From the NCBI GenBank assembly GCA_021443825.1, contig JABUTE010000112.1, positions 1-20,592 on the forward strand: 20,592 nt of DNA. The letters are read 5' to 3'. Shown piece after piece: positions 1-6,238 of the stretch. Position numbers and translations under genes: made by a program. Source of the DNA: Bacillota bacterium. Lineage in GTDB: Bacteria > Bacillota > Clostridia > Peptostreptococcales > Anaerovoracaceae. Each line of letters begins with the position of its first letter. Position 1 is the stretch's first letter. The notes beneath the pieces were generated by a model. That model made no database searches and had not been told where the DNA came from. It saw only the letters and a list, made by a program, of their open reading frames with translations.

Positions 1-783
1 CGCTCCGCACTGGATGCTGCCGAGCTGATGAGCGTCGGTGCCAACTACTTAAGAGAGCATGTCACCTCCGATATCCGTATCCACTATGTCTACAAGGAAG
101 CCGGCACTGCTCCCAATATCGTTCCCGATAAGGCTGCCGTATGGTACTATGTACGCGGACTTTCCAGAGACACCATCGAAGACACCTATAACAGACTGAT
201 CAAGGTCGCCGAAGGTGCTGCTCACATGACCGAGACCGAGATGGAGATCGAGTTCCTGGGCGGCTGCTACAACACCAAGCCCAATCACACCCTGTCCAAC
301 CTGGCAGTCGAGTGCCTGCAGCAGATCGGTGTTCCCACCTACACCGAAGAAGAGCTGGCATTTGCCGATGCACTGAACAAGAAGAGCCCCAAGTTCGCAG
401 AAGCAACCGCAACCGGTCTGCTGAAGAACGGCCCCATCTTCAACACCGTTCCTGACTGGAAGTGGACCGACATCAAGAGCGGCGGCTCCACCGACGTCGG
501 CGATGTCACCTTCATCTGCCCCACTACCATGATCAGCACTGCTACCTACAACGCAGCAGCTCCCGGCCACAGCTGGCAGATCACCTCCTGCGCCGGCATG
601 GGCATCGGCTACAAGGGCATGATCTTCGGTGCAAAGGGCTGTGCTCTGACCGCACTGAAGCTGATCGAGGATCCTGCCAAGCTGCAGGCTTGCAAGGACG
701 AATTCATGCAGGTCACCGGCGGCAGACCCTACAAGTGCCCCATCCCCAAGGAAGTTCCCATTCCCCAGCCCGCTAACAAGTAA
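1..783 (+). CDS. AbgB-like M20 family amidohydrolase, copy 1 (5' end outside window)
   Basis: The reading frame is open from base 1 and ends at TAA 781-783, so 260 C-terminal residues are present. They align without net length change to residue 205 onward of the full second copy, so about 204 N-terminal residues lie upstream of the window. The fragment carries the family's AbgB-like signatures: GRSALDAAELM, VGANYLREH, a TAPNIVPDKA segment, a GGSTDVGDV motif and the APGHSWQ motif, whose His is a probable metal ligand. The family hydrolyses amide bonds, and E. coli AbgB acts on p-aminobenzoyl-glutamate together with AbgA. The substrate here is unknown. Compared with copies 2 and 3, it reads SGGSTDVGDV where they read VGGGS(T/S)DVADV, which may alter the active-site pocket. 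It is the first of three tandem paralogues on the plus strand. Confidence 0.9.
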   Translation, partial: RSALDAAELMSVGANYLREHVTSDIRIHYVYKEAGTAPNIVPDKAAVWYYVRGLSRDTIEDTYNRLIKVAEGAAHMTETEMEIEFLGGCYNTKPNHTLSNLAVECLQQIGVPTYTEEELAFADALNKKSPKFAEATATGLLKNGPIFNTVPDWKWTDIKSGGSTDVGDVTFICPTTMISTATYNAAAPGHSWQITSCAGMGIGYKGMIFGAKGCALTALKLIEDPAKLQACKDEFMQVTGGRPYKCPIPKEVPIPQPANK

Positions 784-815
784 TCGCATAACGCTGCCCG
801 AAAGACAGTAATTGC

Positions 816-849
816 ATCAGGCCTTACCGCATGTCCGGCAAGGCCTGAT
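816..849 (+). terminator. Hairpin between hydrolase copies 1 and 2
   Basis: Arms at 816-829 and 836-849 form a 14-bp stem with one A.C mismatch and a 6-base loop. Only a short T stretch follows, so it is a weak terminator or an attenuator or mRNA-stabilising hairpin. The sequence is clearly related to the hairpin after copy 2, including the position of the mismatch. Confidence 0.6.
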
Positions 850-884
850 TTCAAAAGTGAGCATTTAAGCAAAGGAGAAAAACA

Positions 885-2279
885 ATGGTTGGATCTATTG
901 CAATCAACAAGATCGACGCAGAAAGCGCTAAGATGATCGACCTGGCGCAGAAGATGTGGGATACTCCCGAAACTGCATATAACGAAGTCAACGCCTGCAA
1001 GTGGACGGCAGAGATCCTGAAGGAATACGGCTTCGAAGTCACCGTCGGCGCCTTCAATCTGCCCACCTGTGTCGTCGGACGATACGGCAGCGGTCATCCC
1101 GTCATCGGACTTTTAGGCGAGCTGGATGCCCTTCCCGGTCTGTCACAGAAGGTGCAGACCACCAAGGAAGCCGTCTGTGAAGGCGCTCCCGGCCAGGGCT
1201 GCGGCCACAACCTGCTGAATGTTGCCTGCCTTGCAGGTGCCATCGGCGTTAAAGAAGAAATGGAAAAGACCGGCATGGCCGGCACCATCATCTTCTACGG
1301 CTGCCCCGCAGAAGAAGTTCTCACCGGTAAGGTCTTCATGGCAAGAGAAGGCGCCTTCAACGAGCTGGATGCCTGCTTCGCATGGCACGGCAATGCCTTC
1401 AATATGACGGCCAACAGCGTTTCCAACGGTCTGAATTCCGCCATCTTCCACTTCAAGGGCAGAACCGCCCACGCCGGCGGCGATCCCCACAACGGTCGCT
1501 CCGCACTGGATGCTGCCGAGCTGATGAGCGTCGGTGCCAACTATCTGAGAGAGCATGTCACCTCCGACATCCGCATCCACTATTCCTATAAGGAAGCCGG
1601 TACCGCACCCAATATCGTTCCCGATAAGGCTGCCGTATGGTATTACGTTCGCGGACTCTCCAGAGAGAACATCGAAAATACATATGACCGTCTGGTCAAG
1701 GTAGCCGAAGGCGCCGCTCACATGACCGAGACCGAGCTGGAGATCGAGTTCCTGGGCGGCTGCTACAACACCATGCCCTGCACCTACATGAGCAAGCTGG
1801 CCACCGAGGCGATGAACGAGATCGGTGTTCCCACCTATACCGAAGAAGAGCTGAAGTTCGCCGACGAGCTGAATCACAACAGCCCCAGATTCGAAGCCTT
1901 ACAGAATGACCCCGTGCTCAAGAACGGCCCCATCTACAACATCGTAAAGCCCTACGAATGGGATACCACCGTTGGCGGCGGCTCCACCGACGTTGCAGAC
2001 GTTATGGCTATCTGCCCCACCACCATGATCCGCACCGCCACCTACAACTATGCGGCACCCGGACACAGCTGGCAGATCGCTGCCTGCGCCGGCATGAGCA
2101 TCGGCTACAAGGGCATGCTCTTCGGTGCAAAGGCCTGCGCCGTATCGGCTCTTAAGATGTTCGCCGACCCCAAGCACCTGGAAGAAGCAAAGAAGGAATG
2201 GAACCAGCTGATGGCAGGCCGCACCTACAAGTGCCCCATCCCCAAGGAGATCCCCATTCCCCAGCCCGTCGCCAAGTAA
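885..2279 (+). CDS. AbgB-like M20 family amidohydrolase, copy 2
   Basis: A 464-residue cytosolic metallohydrolase with no signal peptide. The start ATG is preceded by AAAGGAG at suitable spacing. Likely metal and catalytic residues follow the M20/AbgB pattern: D81 in GELDALPG, C106 and H108 in GQGCGHNLL, E143/E144 in CPAEEV, H168 in FAWHG, H196 in TAHAGGDPH, and the His of APGHSWQ near the C-terminus. The dimerisation (lid) domain should lie between roughly residues 185 and 310. Length is close to that of E. coli AbgB. The best-supported function is hydrolysis of an N-acyl or amide substrate, p-aminobenzoyl-glutamate-like or a peptide or amino-acid conjugate. No AbgA partner or AbgT transporter lies in the window, so the enzyme may work as a homomer or pair with its tandem paralogues. 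It sits 101 bases after copy 1 and is probably co-transcribed with it. Confidence 0.92.
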   Translation: MVGSIAINKIDAESAKMIDLAQKMWDTPETAYNEVNACKWTAEILKEYGFEVTVGAFNLPTCVVGRYGSGHPVIGLLGELDALPGLSQKVQTTKEAVCEGAPGQGCGHNLLNVACLAGAIGVKEEMEKTGMAGTIIFYGCPAEEVLTGKVFMAREGAFNELDACFAWHGNAFNMTANSVSNGLNSAIFHFKGRTAHAGGDPHNGRSALDAAELMSVGANYLREHVTSDIRIHYSYKEAGTAPNIVPDKAAVWYYVRGLSRENIENTYDRLVKVAEGAAHMTETELEIEFLGGCYNTMPCTYMSKLATEAMNEIGVPTYTEEELKFADELNHNSPRFEALQNDPVLKNGPIYNIVKPYEWDTTVGGGSTDVADVMAICPTTMIRTATYNYAAPGHSWQIAACAGMSIGYKGMLFGAKACAVSALKMFADPKHLEEAKKEWNQLMAGRTYKCPIPKEIPIPQPVAK

Positions 2280-2320
2280 TTTCATATCCGGTTCTGCCGG
2301 AACAACGCAGAAAAATGCAT

Positions 2321-2352
2321 AAGGCCTTACCGTTCTTCGGCAAGGCCTTTTT
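2321..2352 (+). terminator. Hairpin with T-run between hydrolase copies 2 and 3
   Basis: Arms 2321-2332 and 2338-2349 form a 12-bp stem with one A.C mismatch and a TTCTT loop, followed by five T residues to 2352. It looks like a partial intrinsic terminator. It is homologous to the hairpin after copy 1 but has a better T-run, so it may lower expression of copy 3 relative to copy 2. Confidence 0.7.
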
Positions 2353-2381
2353 CAAAGGTTTTACAGAAAGGAGATCCCAAA

Positions 2382-3773
2382 ATGATTGGATCTATCGCGA
2401 TCAATAAGATCGATGCAGAAAGCGCTAAGATGATCGAACTGGCGCAGAAGATGTGGAACGAGCCCGAGACTGCATACAACGAAGTCAAGGCAGCCGCATG
2501 GACGGCCGAGCTGCTGAAGGAATACGGCTTCGAGGTAGAGGTCGGCGCTTATAATCTGCCCACCTGCGTCGTCGGACGCTACGGCAGCGGCCACCCCGTT
2601 ATCGGACTTCTGGGTGAGCTGGATGCTCTGCCCGGTCTGTCTCAGAAGGTGCAGACCACCAAGGAAGCCGTCTGCGAGGGCGCTGCCGGTCAGGGCTGCG
2701 GCCACAACCTGCTGGATGTAGCATGTCTGGCAGCGGCCGTCGGCGTAAAAGAAGAGCTGCAGAAGAGCGGCCTGCCCGGAACCATCGTCTTCTACGGCTG
2801 CCCCGCAGAAGAAGTCCTCACCGGTAAGGTCTTCATGGCAAGAGAAGGAGCCTTCGCCGATCTGGATGCCTGCTTTGCATGGCACGGCAGCGCCTTCAAT
2901 ATGTCGATCAACGGCTACGGCAACGGACTCAACTCCGCCATCTTCCACTTCAAGGGAAGAACGGCTCACGCCGGCGGCGACCCCCACAACGGCCGCTCCG
3001 CACTGGATGCTGCCGAACTGATGAGCGTCGGTGCCAACTACTTAAGAGAGCATGTCACCTCCGACATCCGCATCCATTATTCCTATAAGGAAGCAGGCAC
3101 CGCTCCCAATATCGTTCCCGATAAGGCTGCCGTATGGTATTATGTACGCGGTCTTTCCAGAGAGAACATCGAAGCGACCTATGACCGTCTGGTCAAGGTG
3201 GCAGAGGGTGCGGCTCACATGACCGAGACCGAGCTGGAAGTCGAATTCCTGGGCGGCTGCTACAACAGCGTTCCCAGCGTCTACATGGGCAAGCTTTGCA
3301 CCGAAGCGCTGGAAGAGGTAGGAGTTCCCACCTATACCGAAGAAGAGCTGAAGTTCGCCGATGAGCTGAACAAGGTATCGCCCAGATACGAAGCGGTCAA
3401 GGATACCCCGATCCTGGCAGACGGCCCCATCTTTAACCACGTCATGCCCTTCGTTCTCTCCACCGAGGTTGGCGGCGGCTCCTCCGACGTTGCAGACGTT
3501 GCTCACATCTGCCCGACCGGTATGATCATGACGGCCACCTACAATGCCGCAGCACCCGGCCATTCCTGGCAGATCACCTCCTGCGCCGGCATGAGCATCG
3601 GCCACAAGGGAATGATCTACGGTGCCAAGGCCTGCGCCGTCTCGGCTCTGAAGCTGTTTGCCGATCCCAAGAAGGTGGAAGAAGCCAAGGCAGAATTCGA
3701 TCAGATGATGAACGGCAAGACCTATAAGTGCCCCATTCCCAAGGAAGTTCCCATTCCCCAGCCCAAGTGCTAA
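2382..3773 (+). CDS. AbgB-like M20 family amidohydrolase, copy 3
   Basis: A 463-residue paralogue of copy 2. The start is fixed by AGAAAGGAG upstream. All predicted catalytic positions are kept at the same numbering: D81, C106, H108, E143/E144, H168, H196, and the C-terminal APGHSWQ His. The N-terminal half is almost colinear with copy 2. Differences concentrate in about residues 290-390 (for example CYNSVPSVYMGKL against CYNTMPCTYMSKL, and HVMPFVLSTEVGGGSSDVADV), which suggests diverging substrate preference on a shared catalytic frame. All three copies keep a proline-rich tail, YKCPIPKE(V/I)PIPQP. It is the last gene of the array and is followed by a strong terminator. Family membership is clear. 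The exact substrate cannot be read from the sequence. Confidence 0.92.
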   Translation: MIGSIAINKIDAESAKMIELAQKMWNEPETAYNEVKAAAWTAELLKEYGFEVEVGAYNLPTCVVGRYGSGHPVIGLLGELDALPGLSQKVQTTKEAVCEGAAGQGCGHNLLDVACLAAAVGVKEELQKSGLPGTIVFYGCPAEEVLTGKVFMAREGAFADLDACFAWHGSAFNMSINGYGNGLNSAIFHFKGRTAHAGGDPHNGRSALDAAELMSVGANYLREHVTSDIRIHYSYKEAGTAPNIVPDKAAVWYYVRGLSRENIEATYDRLVKVAEGAAHMTETELEVEFLGGCYNSVPSVYMGKLCTEALEEVGVPTYTEEELKFADELNKVSPRYEAVKDTPILADGPIFNHVMPFVLSTEVGGGSSDVADVAHICPTGMIMTATYNAAAPGHSWQITSCAGMSIGHKGMIYGAKACAVSALKLFADPKKVEEAKAEFDQMMNGKTYKCPIPKEVPIPQPKC

Positions 3774-3814
3774 AAGCACCTGCTCCGGATAAGAAAGACT
3801 CCAAAAACAGAACG

Positions 3815-3849
3815 ACCGCAAGGCAGCAAACCTGCCTTGCGGTTTTTTA
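3815..3849. terminator. Strong terminator, probably bidirectional, between convergent hydrolase array and buk
   Basis: Arms 3815-3826 and 3832-3843 pair perfectly over 12 bp around a 5-base loop, followed by T 3843-3848 on the plus strand. This ends the hydrolase array. Read on the minus strand, the same stem follows the buk stop codon but has a poorer T-run, so termination there is less certain. Confidence 0.85.
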
Positions 3850-3878
3850 TTTGCTTATTCGATATCAGGGGGAAAAAC

Positions 3879-4973
3879 CTATTCCCAGTCAAAGCCCTTC
3901 CAAACGGGCTCTCCGGTATAGACGAGGGGCTGCGCCTCGCCCCGCTCCACCTTCATCACCTCGTGATACAAGGTCTCCTGCTCCACCTCGCCGGGATAGA
4001 CATGAACGGGAGCGATCCATCCGCACCGATCCCGGATGCCTTGCAGCAGGTCGTCAAAGCGGCAAAAGCCTCCCGTCAGAACAATGGCATCCACCCTGCC
4101 CTTCAACACCGTGCTCATGGCGCCGATCTCCTTGCAGATCTGATAGATCATGGCATCCCAGATGAGGGCGGCCCTTTTGTCGCCGCTCTTTGCCATGGCA
4201 ACCACCTTATCGGCGTCAGAGGTTCCGAAATGGCTGACAAAGCCGCCGGCGCGGGAACACATGCGGCGCACCTCTTCTATGGAATGGCTCTCGATATAAT
4301 CAAGCAGGGGCAGCACAGGAATGGTTCCCACCCGGGTCGGGGTAAAGGCACCCTCTCCCCCGGAGCCCACATTGCCGTCGACCATTCTGCCGTGGTCGTG
4401 GGCGCTGACAGTGATGCCGCCGTCGATGTGGCTGACGACGAAATTGCAGTCTTCGTATTTTTTACCCAGCTTTTCAGCGCAAAGAAGCGCGACGCCCTTC
4501 TGGTTCAGCACATGGGACTGGGCGTTTCGGTAGACCCCTTTGATGCCGGTAATGCGGGCAAGATCGCAAAGCTCGTCTACATTGGTGGGATTTAAGGTAT
4601 ACATCCGCCCCCCGTATTCCATGCCCAGCTCATAGGCGAGCATCACTCCCAGCTTGGCCGGATGGTCGCTTCCGCCGACGGCATTTTTCGTATCCTCGTA
4701 GAGAAGCCGGTCGATCCGGGTAACGCCGGCGGCCTGCGGCTGGGCGCTGCCCCCTCTTCCGATAAAAAGGTCGATCTGCGCGGGTGCGACGCCGTATTCC
4801 TTCAGCATGTCTAAGATCAGCTGCTTTCGAAAGGGGATCTGGTCGTTTACCGTGGGAAAAGGCAAAAGCTGAGGCGCATCGTGAAAGACGCTTCTTTGAA
4901 ACAGTTCCCGGTCATCCTGAAACAGACTGACCTTCGTAGAGGTGGAACCGGGATTGATGACCAGTGCATACAT
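3879..4973 (-). CDS. buk: Butyrate kinase (acetate/butyrate kinase family)
   Basis: A 364-residue protein of the ASKHA acetokinase superfamily, close to the usual length of about 355 for butyrate kinases. It would interconvert butyryl phosphate and ADP with butyrate and ATP in the cytosol, or act on branched-chain acyl phosphates. Evidence: the N-terminal phosphate loop NPGSTSTKVSLF, the FIGRGGSAQP segment, LNPTNVDELCDLARITGIKGVYR, SHVLNQKGVA, SHIDGGITVSAHDHGRMVDGN, EGAFTPTRVGTIPV and the late VLTGGF motif. I chose the start at 4973 because AAAAGGAA lies just upstream and the protein then begins MYALVINPGS. An in-frame ATG at 5018 would add 15 residues unlike the family. No phosphotransbutyrylase gene is adjacent, unlike the classical ptb-buk pair. 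Several conserved positions read differently from typical Buk, so a branched-chain acyl kinase is possible. Confidence 0.87.
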   Translation of the reverse strand: MYALVINPGSTSTKVSLFQDDRELFQRSVFHDAPQLLPFPTVNDQIPFRKQLILDMLKEYGVAPAQIDLFIGRGGSAQPQAAGVTRIDRLLYEDTKNAVGGSDHPAKLGVMLAYELGMEYGGRMYTLNPTNVDELCDLARITGIKGVYRNAQSHVLNQKGVALLCAEKLGKKYEDCNFVVSHIDGGITVSAHDHGRMVDGNVGSGGEGAFTPTRVGTIPVLPLLDYIESHSIEEVRRMCSRAGGFVSHFGTSDADKVVAMAKSGDKRAALIWDAMIYQICKEIGAMSTVLKGRVDAIVLTGGFCRFDDLLQGIRDRCGWIAPVHVYPGEVEQETLYHEVMKVERGEAQPLVYTGEPVWKGFDWE

Positions 4974-5016
4974 GGCTCGAATTTCCTTTTCCGCTGCAAA
5001 GCAGCATGATCTGGGC

Positions 5017-5067
5017 AATAAAAAACAGGACCTGCCAATCAGTATACCCCATGGCGGCAGATCCTGT
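5017..5067 (-). terminator. Terminator of the hrcA-grpE-dnaK-dnaJ operon
   Basis: Just after the dnaJ stop codon, on the minus strand, arms 5056-5067 and 5025-5036 form a 12-bp stem with one G.U pair and a 19-base loop. A run of T residues follows (A 5020-5025 on the plus strand). Confidence 0.75.
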
Positions 5068-5070
5068 AAA
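5041..5070 (-). promoter_or_regulatory. Candidate buk promoter embedded in the dnaJ terminator
   Basis: On the minus strand TTTACA (5065-5070) and TATACT (5041-5046) are 18 bases apart, upstream of buk. The -35 element overlaps one arm of the dnaJ terminator stem and the -10 element lies in its loop. The fit is reasonable but inferred from sequence alone. Confidence 0.45.
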
Positions 5071-5078
5071 TGCTTTTC

Positions 5079-6218
5079 CTATTTGAACAGCTCCTTTAAG
5101 CCGTCCATGAACTTGTTGCGCTTGGTGTAGCCGTCGGTGTTGGAGAACTCTCCCAGCTGACGGATCAGCTCCTTCTGCTCAGCAGTCAGCTTGGTAGGAA
5201 CCTCCAGGTTGACCTCAACGAACATGTCGCCGGGCAGATGGGTATGAACGTTGGGAACGCCCTTTCCCTTCAGGCGAAGCACCGTGCCTGGCTGGGTCCC
5301 TGCCGGGATCTTGCAGGACAGCTTGTCTTTCAGGCCCGGAATGGTGACCTCATCGCCCAGTGCTGCCTGGGTGAAGGTGACCGGAAGCTGCAGCCACAGA
5401 TCATCGCCCTTGCGAACGAACATATCGTGCTTTGCCACCGACAGAACGATGTACAGATCGCCGGCCGGGCCTCCGTTGCTGCCGGGCTGGCCCTGCCCTC
5501 TTAAGGTGATGACCGAATCGTCATCCACACCGGCAGGAATATCCACATTGATGTTCAGGGTCTTGCGAACACGGCCTGTGCCCGAGCAATCGGAACAGGG
5601 ATTCTCGTTGACCTCGCCGGTGCCTCCGCAGGCAGAGCAGGCGGATACCTGCTGCATCTGTCCGAACATGGTGCTGCGAACCGTCCTTACCTGACCGGTG
5701 CCTCCGCAGACGGAGCACTTTTTCTTGGAGCTTCCGGGGGCTGCGCCGGAGCCGTGGCAGGTGTCGCATACCACATCCTTGGAAAGGCGGATCGTCTTAT
5801 GGCAGCCGAATACCGCCTCATCGAAGGTGATATTCATGCGCTTTTCGATATCGCGGCCCTTTCTGGGCGCATTAGCATTGCGGGAATAGCTGCTGCCGAA
5901 GCCGCCTCCGAAGCCGCCGAACATATTGAAGATATCTTCGAAGCCGCCGAAGCCCCCTTCAAAGCCGCCAAAGCCGCCGGCCGAGGGATCGACGCCTGCA
6001 AAGCCGTAACGGTCATACTTTTCTTTCTTCTCAGGATCGGAAAGGACAGAATATGCCTCGTTGACCTCTTTGAATTTTTCTTCGGCCTCTTTATCACCCG
6101 GGTTTTTGTCCGGGTGATATTTCATTGCCATTTTTCTGAATGCAGATTTTATTTCAGCCTCGGAAGCATCCTTTCGGACATCCAGGACCTCATAATAATC
6201 CCGTTTTTCTTCTGCCAT
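5079..6218 (-). CDS. dnaJ: Chaperone protein DnaJ (Hsp40, type I)
   Basis: A full-length 379-residue type I DnaJ. The J domain spans about residues 6-70, with HPD at 35-37 that stimulates DnaK ATP hydrolysis. A Gly/Phe-rich stretch follows at about 75-115. Next is a zinc-binding domain with four CxxCxGxG-type repeats (CDTCHGSG, CSVCGGTG, CSACGGTG, CSDCSGTG), then the C-terminal substrate-binding beta domains. It delivers unfolded clients to DnaK in the cytosol. The start has GGAGAGG upstream and lies 20 bases after the dnaK stop. It is the last gene of the heat-shock operon and is followed by a terminator. Confidence 0.98.
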   Translation of the reverse strand: MAEEKRDYYEVLDVRKDASEAEIKSAFRKMAMKYHPDKNPGDKEAEEKFKEVNEAYSVLSDPEKKEKYDRYGFAGVDPSAGGFGGFEGGFGGFEDIFNMFGGFGGGFGSSYSRNANAPRKGRDIEKRMNITFDEAVFGCHKTIRLSKDVVCDTCHGSGAAPGSSKKKCSVCGGTGQVRTVRSTMFGQMQQVSACSACGGTGEVNENPCSDCSGTGRVRKTLNINVDIPAGVDDDSVITLRGQGQPGSNGGPAGDLYIVLSVAKHDMFVRKGDDLWLQLPVTFTQAALGDEVTIPGLKDKLSCKIPAGTQPGTVLRLKGKGVPNVHTHLPGDMFVEVNLEVPTKLTAEQKELIRQLGEFSNTDGYTKRNKFMDGLKELFK

Positions 6219-6238
6219 TTGCCTCTCCGATCAGCCGC

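Larger units (their letters stand above)
1..3773 (+). repeat. Tandem triplication of a hydrolase gene with its intergenic hairpin
   Basis: Three colinear paralogues lie head to tail. The start of the window (1-84) matches 1497-1580 and the corresponding part of copy 3 (from about 2994) with only scattered, mostly synonymous changes. Copies 1 and 3 share the unusual TTA-AGA codon pair at about 48-53 and 3041-3046, where copy 2 has CTG-AGA. The inter-gene hairpins are also related, so the duplicated unit was gene plus downstream spacer. More copies may lie upstream of the window. Confidence 0.9.

Noticed and set aside
49..789. Minus-strand open frames opposite the hydrolase genes, recurring in all three copies
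   Set aside because: They recur only because the genes on the other strand are paralogues. They have no start signals or domains of their own.
816..2352. Repeat-spacer-repeat (CRISPR-like) reading of the related hairpins
   Set aside because: There are only two units, separated by a full gene and clearly part of the duplicated gene unit.
4974..5018. Upstream in-frame start of buk at 5018
   Set aside because: It would add 15 residues not seen in the family. The ribosome site at about 4984-4990 fits ATG 4973.
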